Source: Betaproteobacteria bacterium
GTDB lineage: Bacteria; Pseudomonadota; Gammaproteobacteria; Burkholderiales; Casimicrobiaceae
Direction: 5' to 3'
Assembly (NCBI GenBank): GCA_003153335.1
Contig: PLYG01000275.1
Span: forward strand, 12,917-53,224
DNA: 40,308 bases
A model generated the notes under the pieces. That model did not search any database. It saw nothing but the letters and a program-made list of their open reading frames with translations, and was not told the DNA's origin. This document shows, one piece after another, positions 7,422 to 15,899 of this stretch (position 1 is its first letter; every line of letters begins with the position of its first letter). The position numbers and the translations under genes were made by a program.

Positions 7422-9164
7422 ATGGCTGAGAAGCGCCACATTAGCGTAGCACCCAGTTTTGCCCATTCCTTAATCACCGCACAGGCCGGAACGCTCTCCA
7501 AAGCAGTGCTGGAGGGCATCATGAACAGCAAGGATGCCGGCGCCACCGAGGTCAAGATCGACATTGACGCCAAGGGCATTACCATCATCGACAATGGTCG
7601 TGGTTTTCTCAGTCGCGAGGAGATTCTCGAAGTGTTCGAGGTCTTGGGGTTCGAGCATCCCAAGGTCGATGATCGCGTCTACGGCAAGTTCGGCATCGGG
7701 CGCGCCCAGTTGTGGGCCTTCGCCTCGACCATCTGGCGCTCCAATGCCTTCGAAATGGACGTGGACATTCAACGGCGCGGCCTCGACTACGACCTGCATG
7801 AGGATCGCCCGGTCGTACCCGGCGTCGCCATCAGCGGCACCTTCTACAAGAAAATGCTTACGTCCGAGTTGATCTCGTTCGAACGGGAACTGATCGAACT
7901 GGCGCTCTATGCCCCGCTCACCGTGCTGCTCAACGGCAAATCGATCACCAAGAATCCAGCGGATGAGAAGTGGATCTTCGAAACCGAGGATGCCTACATC
8001 AGGTTGAAGGATGGTGGTCAGCTCACGGTCTACAACAACGGCATAAAGGTCCGCGACTATCCGGCGGCGCATCTTGGCTCGGGTGGCGCGGTGCTGACCA
8101 AGCCCGGCGTTCGGCTAGCGCTGAATACCGCCCGGAGCGACATCCTCGTGAGCCAGTGTAAAACGTGGGCGCGGATTCGTCGGTTCGTGCAGAAGCAATC
8201 CGACACCCGGCTGGCAACCAAGACCACGCGCGTCACCGACGACGAACTGGAAAACCGGGCACGGCGCTTCGTGGGTCGTGAACTGCCACTGCATGAGATC
8301 GCCGATACCAAGTTCATCACCGACATTACCGGCCGGGGTCATACCCTCGAAATGTTCGTCCGCCAAGCCGGGGGCTACCGGGCCGGCGGGGTGGTGACAG
8401 TGACCGAGAAGGGTTCGCGCATGGGTGAACGGGCCCATCGCGGCAAGATGGCTTTCGTGTTGGCGCCACTGACGCTGGATCGCTTCAATGTCCGGACGCC
8501 GACCGAGTTGAAGGCGTTGCTGCTCAAGCGGGTGCCGAAGTCACAGTACGACTACTGGACCCAGTCTTTGCGCGAGCTTGGCTTCATCGACGACTTTGCG
8601 CAAGCGGTGCCCGATCTGAACGACGATCACGAGATCGTGCCGAGGGCAGAACACAGCAAGGAGGAGAAGGCCCTCGTGCATGCGCTGAATGCGACTGCCA
8701 ACCGGCTGGTGCCGTTCGGCATGATTCGCGACGGGTGTCTTAGCTCGGCCAATTCGCGCCGGGGCCTGTACGTTGGCCTGTCCGACAGCAGTTTGGCGTG
8801 GACCGATGGATCGCAACGGATCGTGCTGAGCCGCCAGTTGCTGGCACAGGCGAACAGGGGCTTGCCCGGCATCATCGTGATCGTCAACATCATCTGCCAC
8901 GAGTATCTGCATGACGAGGCGGATGCCGGTTCTCACGAGCATGACCTCGATTTCATGACCAAATATCACGACTTGACCACATCGCCGGTCAGCATTGTGG
9001 CCGAGGCGATTGCCAAGACCTTCACGGTCTATCTGCGCACCCTCAAAAGCGAGGGTTTGAAGCTGCGCGCAGCGGTGATCCGTGATGCCGACACGTTCGA
9101 CGCCGAGGAAACTCTGGACGACGTGGCGGTGCCCGCCCGGCCGTTGTTGCGCGCGGTGGCATAG
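7422..9164 (+). CDS. GHKL-type ATPase with a C-terminal HExxH motif
   Basis: A 580-aa protein. The N-terminus is a clear Hsp90/MutL/histidine-kinase-type ATP-binding fold: EGIMNSKDAGAT (N box, about 31-42), DNGRGF (about 57-62) and GKFGIGR (about 88-94). A middle region (about 110-330) resembles the transducer part of such ATPases. Near residue 493 lies HEYLH, followed by SHEHD, the signature arrangement of a zinc-dependent peptidase. If both work, ATP-driven conformational change would control proteolysis. The alternative is a chance HExxH in a MORC-like ATPase. It is the first gene of an operon behind operator copy 4. RBS is weak; the upstream 18-codon frame overlapping its start could couple translation. 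Confidence 0.8.
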   Translation: MAEKRHISVAPSFAHSLITAQAGTLSKAVLEGIMNSKDAGATEVKIDIDAKGITIIDNGRGFLSREEILEVFEVLGFEHPKVDDRVYGKFGIGRAQLWAFASTIWRSNAFEMDVDIQRRGLDYDLHEDRPVVPGVAISGTFYKKMLTSELISFERELIELALYAPLTVLLNGKSITKNPADEKWIFETEDAYIRLKDGGQLTVYNNGIKVRDYPAAHLGSGGAVLTKPGVRLALNTARSDILVSQCKTWARIRRFVQKQSDTRLATKTTRVTDDELENRARRFVGRELPLHEIADTKFITDITGRGHTLEMFVRQAGGYRAGGVVTVTEKGSRMGERAHRGKMAFVLAPLTLDRFNVRTPTELKALLLKRVPKSQYDYWTQSLRELGFIDDFAQAVPDLNDDHEIVPRAEHSKEEKALVHALNATANRLVPFGMIRDGCLSSANSRRGLYVGLSDSSLAWTDGSQRIVLSRQLLAQANRGLPGIIVIVNIICHEYLHDEADAGSHEHDLDFMTKYHDLTTSPVSIVAEAIAKTFTVYLRTLKSEGLKLRAAVIRDADTFDAEETLDDVAVPARPLLRAVA

Positions 9165-9270
9165 CCGCCGGCGCAACTTGGGCGCCTTGGCGGCGCCCAC
9201 CAGTCCGTCTCGTCCGTCGTTCGAGTTTGCGGAACGCCCCTTCCCCCTTCCCCCTTCCCTCTTCTCTACG

Positions 9271-9373
9271 CGAAGGCCCGACTGGGGACCCGCCGCCGTT
9301 ATCTGCTCACGATCAAGGTGGGGAGCGAGGGCCGGTGAAGGCGAGCGCCGTCTCGCCGTATTCGAAGGCCCGG
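9271..9373. repeat. Interspersed repeat A, copy 1
   Basis: About 100 bases, close to 88% identical by eye to 21994-22092, including GACTGGGGACCCGCC, CACGATCAAGGTGGGGAGCG and GGCGAGCGCCGTCTCGCC; the last is an inverted repeat with 6-bp arms. Both copies follow a pyrimidine-rich stretch and a gene end. Confidence 0.75.
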
Positions 9374-9412
9374 TGTTGCGACTCTCAACTCTCCGCTGCC
9401 CTAGGAAAAGTA

Positions 9413-9673
9413 ATGGCCACGAGCAAGACACCGTTCGCCACAGAACGACAAGCCCAATTCATGGCGCTATCGCGGGGCATAGCAACCCCGCGCGTGGCGA
9501 AGGCATTCAGGGTCTTGACCCCCGGCATCGACTGGACCGGAAGCGCCAAGAAGCGCATGGCCGAGGAATGGGCCTTGGGCATCTGCTATCCCAGCGTCAC
9601 CCGGATCACTGCCGAAGAACTGGAAACCGCCTTCGCCCCACTGCCTAAAGCGCTACAGGACTCGCTGACATGA
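9413..9673 (+). CDS. Hypothetical protein, 86 aa
   Basis: AGGAAAAG lies just before the ATG. The product is a small basic protein (MATSKTPFATERQAQFMALS, IDWTGSAKKRMAEEWALG) with no recognised domain. Its stop overlaps the ATG of the following gene (ATGA), so the two are coupled. Confidence 0.65.
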   Translation: MATSKTPFATERQAQFMALSRGIATPRVAKAFRVLTPGIDWTGSAKKRMAEEWALGICYPSVTRITAEELETAFAPLPKALQDSLT

Positions 9674-10398
9674 GCGCCACCACCCGCCGCCCGCACCCAC
9701 ATCCGATGGCCCGCCAGCTCGTCTCCGCCAGCGAAGCGTGCGCCGCCCGTGGTCAGCACACGAAACCGTGTGCCGATTGCCCGTGGGGCCGCAAGGCGCT
9801 CCCCGGCTGGCTAGGCAGCAATACCAGCGCGGAGTGGCTGCAGATCGCGCACAGCGAATGCCAGATCGAATGCCACACGGCGTTAGGCGCCCAGTGCGCC
9901 GGCGCCGCGATCTACCGCGCCAACGTGTGCAAGTCAATCCGCACCCCGGCGATCATCCGGCTACCGCGTGACGCCGAGCGGGTATTCGCCACGCCCATGG
10001 AATTCCGCGCACATCATGACGCCGGCTCCGGCACCTTGGCGGCGCGGGCGCGGGCAGCGCGGGTGGAATGTTCCCCATCACCAACCAACGAGAGCATAGC
10101 CATGTCTACCAGACCGACCCCGGAAGAAGTTGCCAAAGAAGTCACGAAGCTGCGCCAGATGAAGCCAAGCGTGCGCAAGGAAAACATGTTCGGTGACAAT
10201 CACCACGAAGCCATCGACGCCCAGATCGAGGTCATGGAAAAACGGCTGGATGAGGACGACATCTACGCCGCCTATGGCGATGACACCGCCGAAGATTTCA
10301 GCCAGAACCTGCTCGACAGCGCCATCGAAGACCGCCGTTGGCTCGACGGTGAGGAATCCGAGGCGCCATCGGCGGGCTGGCAGGACTTGGTCAAATAA
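9670..10398 (+). CDS. DUF6283-like Cys-rich protein fused to an acidic plasmid protein
   Basis: A 242-aa open frame made of two parts. Residues about 25-100 carry CADCPWGRKALPGWLG, AHSECQIECHTALG and QCAGAAIYRANVCK, a pattern I associate with the phage and plasmid family DUF6283, probably metal binding. Residues 145-242 form an acidic helical domain (PTPEEVAKEVTKLRQMKPSV, EVMEKRLDEDDIYAAYGDDT). An internal ATG at 10102 has GAGAG nine bases before it, so the second part may also be made alone, or two genes may have fused by loss of a stop. Coupled to the gene before it. Confidence 0.7.
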   Translation: MSATTRRPHPHPMARQLVSASEACAARGQHTKPCADCPWGRKALPGWLGSNTSAEWLQIAHSECQIECHTALGAQCAGAAIYRANVCKSIRTPAIIRLPRDAERVFATPMEFRAHHDAGSGTLAARARAARVECSPSPTNESIAMSTRPTPEEVAKEVTKLRQMKPSVRKENMFGDNHHEAIDAQIEVMEKRLDEDDIYAAYGDDTAEDFSQNLLDSAIEDRRWLDGEESEAPSAGWQDLVK

Positions 10399-10477
10399 GT
10401 CCGGCTGGCGGCGGTAAACTGCTGGTTCAGCCAGTCTCGGCCGTCATCGAGCAACGAATCCCCCGCCAACCCCTGCC

Positions 10478-10684
10478 ATGGCCGTTCCCAAGAAAACGCA
10501 GAAGCAGATTCTCGACGCCGTCGCCACAGTCGCCATGGAGATGTACGACCAGCACTACCCTGCACACAAAGAGGGCCCTCCTGATTCGTGGCCAGAACAC
10601 GAGCGGAAGTTGTGGGACCTCATTGGGGAGATGGAATACCGGGCCGCCGCGAAACTGAAGGTTCTCTTCGCGCCGCCGCCATGA
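10478..10684 (+). CDS. Hypothetical protein, 68 aa
   Basis: A small helical protein (KKTQKQILDAVATVAMEMYD, HERKLWDLIGEMEYRAA). No domain is recognised. It lies in the same direction as the genes before it and touches the next coding region. No clear ribosome-binding site. Confidence 0.6.
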   Translation: MAVPKKTQKQILDAVATVAMEMYDQHYPAHKEGPPDSWPEHERKLWDLIGEMEYRAAAKLKVLFAPPP

Positions 10685-10693
10685 GGATTCCAA

Positions 10694-10885
10694 GTGTTCC
10701 GCTTCACCGCCTTCTGCTGGGCGGTGGTTACGACCGAGTATTGGTCCTGCGGGCACCCCGCACACCGACACAAGACCGAGACCGCGTCTTGGACGCTCAC
10801 GCCCGGCGCTATGAAGTGCGCGTTGGCGTGGACTTCGGTGAACTGGGAGATACGTCTCCGCCAGTGGCAGCACCCGTCTAATTGA
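10694..10885 (+). CDS. Hypothetical Cys/His-containing protein, 63 aa, GTG start
   Basis: Starts at GTG with AGGA seven bases upstream. The product contains TEYWSCGHPAHRHKTE, which could bind a metal, and its third codon positions are much richer in GC than those of the competing frame 10681-10881 (ATG overlapping the previous stop). Only one of the two is likely real; this one is preferred on codon use, the other on the ATGA overlap. Confidence 0.45.
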   Translation: MFRFTAFCWAVVTTEYWSCGHPAHRHKTETASWTLTPGAMKCALAWTSVNWEIRLRQWQHPSN

Positions 10886-10886
10886 C

Positions 10887-10915
10887 TGGCATATATGCCC
10901 GCGTACGGGTATAAT
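10887..10915 (+). promoter_or_regulatory. Shared operator/promoter, copy 5
   Basis: TATGCCC (10894-10900), six bases GCGTAC, GGGTATA (10907-10913); TATAAT (10910-10915). The ATG of the next gene at 10922 is seven bases after the -10, so the transcript should be leaderless. The -35 is poor. Confidence 0.75.
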
Positions 10916-10921
10916 GCTTGC

Positions 10922-11257
10922 ATGACTCGTGCACTCCAATTAGCCAAGCGTTTCTCCGATGTTGAACTGCTGTCAACGCAGGCGTTCATCGACGGCGATC
11001 CACGTTCACACAACCCCGCGCGCGCGGCGGGCAAGTCGATCTACATCCACACCGACCGGGTACGCAAGCTCCACGCCGATATTGCGTGGGCCATTGCCTA
11101 CCACCGGGGCTTCGACAAGCGAGAGCGGGTCGAAAAAGTGGCTGGCGGATTTGGCTGCGTCGAACCGTTGCCGGATCGGGACCACAAAGCTGTGCACGAC
11201 TTCTTCGAGAGGGTGGTTTTTGGTCCTGCCCGTGCTTGTGGCGGAGTTGCGCCATGA
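10922..11257 (+). CDS. Hypothetical protein, 111 aa, probably leaderless mRNA
   Basis: The frame is open upstream to 10895, but the ATG at 10922 falls at the predicted transcription start of operator/promoter copy 5. The sequence MTRALQLAKRFSDVELLSTQ, then SIYIHTDRVRKLHADIAWAI, looks like a small helical protein. No family is recognised. It overlaps the next gene by four bases. Confidence 0.65.
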   Translation: MTRALQLAKRFSDVELLSTQAFIDGDPRSHNPARAAGKSIYIHTDRVRKLHADIAWAIAYHRGFDKRERVEKVAGGFGCVEPLPDRDHKAVHDFFERVVFGPARACGGVAP

Positions 11258-11487
11258 GCCGCCATGGATCGCGTACCGCTTACGGCCACTCGATCAGGAA
11301 GGCAGGCCCCGACACCTACGAGATTTCGTGGTCATGGGATCGGTATGTCACCGGCTCACGCCTGCGTTTTCCGCAAGCGATGTCACGGCGCACGGATGAG
11401 GCGGGTGCCCGGCGCTTTGCCAAGAAGCACAACGCCCACTTCCCCGAGCCTGTGGCTATGCACTCAGCGGCTACGATGACCTCATAG
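11254..11487 (+). CDS. Hypothetical basic protein, 77 aa
   Basis: Starts with an ATGA overlap at the end of the previous gene. The segment KAGPDTYEISWSWDRYVTGS, then RRTDEAGARRFAKKHN, suggests a small beta-alpha domain. No family recognised. Probably the last gene of the operon from operator copy 5. Confidence 0.6.
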   Translation: MSRHGSRTAYGHSIRKAGPDTYEISWSWDRYVTGSRLRFPQAMSRRTDEAGARRFAKKHNAHFPEPVAMHSAATMTS

Positions 11488-11532
11488 TCGCGTTGATACG
11501 CGTATTCGCACACACGCGTGCGTCCACGCAGT

Positions 11533-11799
11533 TTACCCGTCGGCTACCCGACAGATCACGGACCCGGCGTTGTGCTTCCGGGCCAGCTTCACCACTTCCC
11601 TCAGATACACGCTGGTCTGGGTCATGGTTCCCCGGAAGAGTTCTTCCGTGGCGATGACCCGATGCTGAGCGTCAAGCAGTATGACCACGAACATTTCACA
11701 CTCGCGATCATGCTGAAGTAGCCTGAGGTAATCCGCCCTGCATAATCCCTGCGATGATCCTGGCTGGGTCTCTCGCAGGGATCTGGCGAGTGGTGTCAA
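11533..11799 (-). pseudogene. radC: radC fragment lacking the catalytic motif
   Basis: An 88-aa frame. HDRECEMFVVILLDAQHRVI, then ATEELFRGTMTQTSVYLREV and NAGSVI, matches the RadC/JAB (MPN) domain. In intact RadC this segment is followed directly by the metal-binding HNHPSG motif, which is absent: the frame ends with CRVADG and a stop. The N-terminal HhH part is also missing. It is thus a remnant at the border of the defence-like island, probably left by recombination. Confidence 0.75.
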
Positions 11800-11904
11800 A
11801 AGGAGCAGCGGCGGGTGGGTAGGGCGGCGGCGGCGGACACATTAGTGCCTGACATGCGGTTGTATTCGTAGCTAGGGAAGTCAACGGGGCTCTCCTATGC
11901 TGCC

Positions 11905-12810
11905 TTATTTCGCTCGCTCCGCTATCAGCCGGGTGACCTCACTCATGTCCAAACCGAACCGGGTCCGATTCTCCGGATATACATCAATCATGAACATTTC
12001 ATCCCATATTCTCTGCCAATCAGTCGCTGGGACCATACCCGACCATTGATTCAATCGGCATTCGACCTCTTCCGGCGAAAAATCGTTTTGTGTAAGCAGC
12101 AACTGTCGAATTCGCTCGTACCGCTGGCGCTGCTCGGCTGGACGCATCGAAACAAGCAGGTGGCTCATCAGTGCCTCGTACGCAAAAAGCGTGAACGACT
12201 CCGCTTCGAACCACACAGCCCCGGCTTGCTGAGAGGCGCTCGCGGCGACATCGTGCAGGTTTGGATTCTCGTCCATCCACCGCCGATAAAACTCCTTGGT
12301 CCCATCCAATAGCTCTCTCGGCATCACGTCTGCATCAGGGCCGACTAGCGCTACTGCCGGTGCCCTGGGACCTTGCGTAAGGGCGCTTATCCCGGCGTAC
12401 CCCTTGCAAGCAGCAACGAAGACAATCACATTGCAGCGCGTCGCGAAATTCAGAGCTTGCAACGGTCCAATGAGTTCGCCCCACGTAAGCAGTTCCGCTC
12501 CCTCTCTTCCATCATCTAGACCGTCACGGCAGCCGTGGGTCTCTAAGTGAAGTACAGGGATCATGCGGTTCTGCTGCGCTTGTCGGGTCGCTCGATGGAT
12601 TGCTTGAAGTACCTCTTGTTTTGTCGTACAAACCGAATGCGCCGACCATCCGGGAAGCCTTGAATTCATCCACTCGTGAAGCAAACGGCCGGTACGGAGA
12701 TCGCTATCCTGCAGCCACTCGATAATCCAAACATTAGTCGCACGAATCTGCGCCACCGTGGGGGGACCGGGGAGGCTACTGATGAGTTTCCGCTCTGCTT
12801 CGGTTAGCAT
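11905..12810 (-). CDS. CHAT/caspase-like protease
   Basis: A 301-aa protein. VLHLETHGCRDG (His at 92) and NVIVFVAACKG (Cys at 135), both after hydrophobic strands, form the His-Cys dyad of clan CD proteases (caspase, gingipain, CHAT). The THG before a ~40-residue gap and the AAC fit CHAT best. A C-terminal half of about 150 mostly helical residues could hold substrate or partner recognition. It lies 42 bases downstream of the TIR gene on the same strand, so both are probably one transcript. In known bacterial immune systems such proteases are activated effectors that cleave host or toxin proteins. Base composition is AT-richer than the backbone. Confidence 0.75.
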   Translation of the reverse strand: MLTEAERKLISSLPGPPTVAQIRATNVWIIEWLQDSDLRTGRLLHEWMNSRLPGWSAHSVCTTKQEVLQAIHRATRQAQQNRMIPVLHLETHGCRDGLDDGREGAELLTWGELIGPLQALNFATRCNVIVFVAACKGYAGISALTQGPRAPAVALVGPDADVMPRELLDGTKEFYRRWMDENPNLHDVAASASQQAGAVWFEAESFTLFAYEALMSHLLVSMRPAEQRQRYERIRQLLLTQNDFSPEEVECRLNQWSGMVPATDWQRIWDEMFMIDVYPENRTRFGLDMSEVTRLIAERAK

Positions 12811-12852
12811 ATGGCATCAATTCTTTCGAAATTGCACTCGCCACGAGCAGTG

Positions 12853-13515
12853 TTAACCACCCAGAGCATATCTTGCGCAGACCTGCTTGAGGTACGAGCG
12901 GGTCTTTGGTTTCAGAGTGTGGCCATGGCTCTTGAGTAGTGGTGGCAGGTAGTCCCGTGCACACAGTGACGCGTGGTGAACTTGTTCGTTATCGGCGGAT
13001 CGCTCAAGAAGTGCCTGAACTTGCGGGTCAGACATTTTCGCAATGTGCGGGAGTATGAGTTGAAAATTTGTCTCAGCCGTTCGATATCCCCTGGAGCTGC
13101 CAATCATATCGATGATCAGATCAATGCCCACCCCGAAGTCGTGCTTAAGGAAGGCGGGTAGAAGGTCGCGAATAGTAATGTCGGCTGGATCTACCCGAAT
13201 CGCCTGGAAGCTGGAAACAAGCCCAGTCGGCATGGTACCGTCTAATGAAAGAGGAACAATTGTCATCTTGGATCGGAAAGCCGCAATGCCTGACTCTTGA
13301 ATACACCAATGCGACTTCACGTAGTTTTCACTAAGCAAGCAGACGAACATATCGGCCCGTCCAATTTCCTCGAGGATTTTGAGACGCCACTCTTCCGAAA
13401 CGTCAATGTCTTCATGAGCAAGGAAGGCTTCGATTCGCACTTTTGCGAGGACACTCTTTATTTGGCCCGCAACCGACTTGTCGGCCGTTTGGTAACTGAG
13501 AAATGCGTAGGGCAT
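12853..13515 (-). CDS. TIR-domain protein, probable NAD-cleaving effector or sensor
   Basis: A 220-aa protein. Residues 1-120 are a TIR domain: YAFLSYQTADKSVAGQI, AFLAHEDIDVSEEWRLKI, ADMFVCLLSENYVKSHWC and QESGIA. Glu-74 in the last motif is in the position of the catalytic Glu of NAD-hydrolysing TIR domains. The C-terminal 100 residues (HIAKMSDPQVQALLERSADN, PPLLKSHGHTLKPKTRS) are helical and unrecognised. It is the promoter-proximal gene of a two-gene operon with the CHAT-like protease. The start has only a weak GAGG about ten bases upstream. TIR proteins in bacteria usually deplete NAD or make a signal nucleotide upon phage attack. Confidence 0.85.
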   Translation of the reverse strand: MPYAFLSYQTADKSVAGQIKSVLAKVRIEAFLAHEDIDVSEEWRLKILEEIGRADMFVCLLSENYVKSHWCIQESGIAAFRSKMTIVPLSLDGTMPTGLVSSFQAIRVDPADITIRDLLPAFLKHDFGVGIDLIIDMIGSSRGYRTAETNFQLILPHIAKMSDPQVQALLERSADNEQVHHASLCARDYLPPLLKSHGHTLKPKTRSYLKQVCARYALGG

Positions 13516-13589
13516 TTGGTGTGGCCTCGAAGTGGTTATGCTTAGTCAGCGCGACACAATATTTAGCGCTCGGCCGCACCAAACGCCCC

Positions 13590-13700
13590 ACGTTTCGCGC
13601 AGGGGACTTCGCCAGGCACCCGAAGGGGGGTTTCGCCATCGCCGCACCCCGACTGCCCCAAGATGGCCCTCTCGGGTCCCCGGCGGGACCGTTCGCTCCG
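13590..13700 (+). repeat. Interspersed repeat B, copy 1
   Basis: Shares CACGTTTC, GCCATCGCCGC and CCCCGACTGCC(CC)AA with 15160-15240 and 16000-16110. It lies in the promoter region of the TIR gene. It also contains GGGTCCCCGGCGGG, found in copy 3. Confidence 0.7.
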
Positions 13701-13812
13701 ACTGCCGGACCGAACCGCTCGCGTCGCCGAGTTCGCCCATTCGGGATCAAATGATAGCTGGTCGATCCCAAACTCCCGAACAACGCCAAGCGTCGCTTCT
13801 ATTCGGCGTTGT

Positions 13813-14979
13813 TTACTGCGGAAGGCCATTTGCCCATTCGCGAACGAACGAACTTATTACTTTATCGGCAAACGGCTTTCCAGAGAGCGGAGACTGAACA
13901 GGCCCTCCAGGAAAGTTGCGATTCGCATATGCAACCAGTGCTGCTTCAGTGTCACCAGCCGATAATTCGACAAAGTGTCGAAGGATAGTGCATCCATATC
14001 GCAGGTTCGTTCGCAAATGAAACAGATTTTGGTCAGGGGTCCCTATTTTTTCTATCCAGTCTGGCGCAACCTGCATAAATCCTTTGGCGCCATCCGACGA
14101 GACCGCGTATTTTCTGAATCCACTTGCGGCGTCAATTGTTGCAAGAACAATGCCGGGTTGTAGGCCTGCCCTGATTGCCTCGAAAGCAACCGTGCGGAGA
14201 AATTCAGCGCGCGTAGTCGGGTCTGGAATACGGTCACCAATCTTGGCTGACATCAAGGCCAACCATGCTGTTGCAGATTGTTCCGTTTCAAAACCGGTTG
14301 TTCGTCCAACGGTCGATCTATAGCCTCCGCGAGCCACTCCGCGTAGATACATGATGGCTGATATGTATTCTGCCGCTCTCGCAAAATTTAGACCATTCCC
14401 TGACTTGAGGGAAAAAGACGTTATCCCGACCAGTTCGCCCTCTTCGCTGAAAAGTCCACCTCCACTGGACCCTGGTGAGATTTGCGCCGAAGTCTGAATC
14501 AGTGTCTCCCTACTTGGCGACTCACGAATTCCTGAGATAAGACCTTCGGAGATGGTCAATTCAAGTCCAGAAGGAGACCCAATGGCATAAACACGCTGCC
14601 CTGGCCTTAGCTCACTGATAGACTTGATCCGAAGCGGTGCCGCGTTTAATCCTTTCGCAGTAAGCAAGCAAAGATCGGATTCCTTGATCTCGAAGGCAGT
14701 TTCTGTGTCGTAAGACTTTCGGCCGCGGATTACTTGAATTGAGACCCCATCCTTCATGTTCGTCACATGGCAGTTGGTTATCACGAGACCCGCGCCCACA
14801 ATGACGCCACTGCCAAGTCCCAAAGACTTGCCGTTCTGCCCCCGAACCTTTGTGACCACGACTGATGGCGATGCGATGTCGAAGACCTGTTCCGGAGTTA
14901 AGCTATGCGCTCGCGGCGAAAGGAGTGAGAACGCGGTGATCAACAATGGCGCAACTCTGAATGGATGATTCGACGTCAT
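13813..14979 (-). CDS. Secreted trypsin-like protease with a lytic-transglycosylase-like domain
   Basis: A 388-aa protein. A signal peptide (residues 1-26, hydrophobic LLITAFSLLSP, then AHS) directs it out of the cytoplasm. Residues 30-215 are a trypsin/DegP-type protease with triad His-71 (VITNCHV), Asp-102 (SDLCLL) and Ser-172 (SPGSSGGGLF). Residues about 265-388 resemble a soluble lytic transglycosylase: GFRKYAVSSDGAKGFMQVAP and ALVAYANRNFPG. The catalytic Glu of that family, in ESxF, is Ala here (AASGF), so this domain probably binds but does not cleave peptidoglycan. No PDZ domain. It is on the same strand as the TIR and protease genes, about 300 bases upstream, separated by repeat B. 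Confidence 0.82.
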   Translation of the reverse strand: MTSNHPFRVAPLLITAFSLLSPRAHSLTPEQVFDIASPSVVVTKVRGQNGKSLGLGSGVIVGAGLVITNCHVTNMKDGVSIQVIRGRKSYDTETAFEIKESDLCLLTAKGLNAAPLRIKSISELRPGQRVYAIGSPSGLELTISEGLISGIRESPSRETLIQTSAQISPGSSGGGLFSEEGELVGITSFSLKSGNGLNFARAAEYISAIMYLRGVARGGYRSTVGRTTGFETEQSATAWLALMSAKIGDRIPDPTTRAEFLRTVAFEAIRAGLQPGIVLATIDAASGFRKYAVSSDGAKGFMQVAPDWIEKIGTPDQNLFHLRTNLRYGCTILRHFVELSAGDTEAALVAYANRNFPGGPVQSPLSGKPFADKVISSFVREWANGLPQ

Positions 14980-15386
14980 CGAATTCTCGCGGTTGTCATT
15001 TCCGGACTATAACCAATCAGACATGATAGCCCCGATCGCTTGGCGGGTGCGAATCTGCAAACGCCCTTTCAGATTCCCACAAATTCGACTTTTTCAGAGC
15101 TCACGGACGCCGGCAACTCGGTGGCGTTTGGCACCACGAGGGTGGGTCCCGGAAGTTGCTCCACGTTTCATGCACCGGACCCCGCCTAGGCGCCTGAAGG
15201 CGGTCGCCATCGCCGCTCCCCGACTGGCCTAACGTCGCCCACAATTCCGTCCGACAGGATTGTTCACGATAAACGTCATCGAAGCAGGTGAGCGGCTCCG
15301 CTATGACGCCGACATAGCAGTTCTGGTCAACGGTCTTTGGTAGGCACTGGTCAATCCCATGCCTTTCGCACACAATCGGGGTATGT
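14980..15386. other. Intergenic region between divergent genes
   Basis: Contains repeat B copy 2 and must hold promoters for the leftward protease gene and the rightward membrane protein gene. No gene of its own is visible. Confidence 0.5.
15160..15240 (+). repeat. Interspersed repeat B, copy 2
   Basis: Shares CCACGTTTC, GCCATCGCCGCTCCCC and GACTGG with the other two copies. Same orientation as the others. It is the shortest copy and lacks the GGGTCCCCGG tail. Confidence 0.65.
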
Positions 15387-15899
15387 ATGGACAAAGAGAC
15401 ACAAGACCTCGTTCTCAGATGGCTCTCGTTGGGCGCGCCATTGGTATCGGTTTTTGCGTTGGTTGTCTCGTTCCTCTCCTTCCGGCTGAGCCGAAAGATC
15501 CAGCGAGAGCTTGCGGCAGACGATGTATTAGTTGCGGGGAAGCCTGCTCACCCTGCTCTCTTACACCACGAGCACAACAGTTGCGTCGTTCGTTGCCGCA
15601 TCGTCAACAAGTCGAAGCGCAAGGCGTGCATCATAACAGTCAGAGCCTTCTCGACTAGCGCAAAGGAAATTAGCGCAAAGGAAATTAGCGTTAGTTGGTC
15701 CGATCGAATTGATCACGTAGGAAACCCCGTGGAGCCATCCGCCCTCATCGGAATCGTAGACAGTACCGATCTTTTTGTAAGGCAGAACCAAGGTGAAGCA
15801 TTGCAATACGTTCGCCTAATCATCGAACATGATTTTCCGAATTCGCCGCTAATTGTGACGTTCGATCCCCTGGGTGACTGGCAACGTGCCAACGGGTAG
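15387..15899 (+). CDS. Membrane-anchored hypothetical protein, 170 aa
   Basis: One N-terminal transmembrane helix (about residues 9-32, LSLGAPLVSVFALVVSFLSF) followed by a basic stretch RLSRK, so the rest should be cytoplasmic; this soluble part is beta-rich and resembles membrane-tethered Ig-like folds, but no family is certain. A perfect 15-base tandem duplication near 15659-15689 gives SAKEISAKEIS, showing recent slippage. It lies in the defence-like island, divergent from the secreted protease gene, and may sense or deliver a signal at the membrane. No database match can be claimed. Confidence 0.65.
   Translation: MDKETQDLVLRWLSLGAPLVSVFALVVSFLSFRLSRKIQRELAADDVLVAGKPAHPALLHHEHNSCVVRCRIVNKSKRKACIITVRAFSTSAKEISAKEISVSWSDRIDHVGNPVEPSALIGIVDSTDLFVRQNQGEALQYVRLIIEHDFPNSPLIVTFDPLGDWQRANG

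Noticed and set aside
8541..9431. Minus-strand frame of 296 codons
   Set aside because: Antisense to the GHKL ATPase gene; no domain and biased composition.
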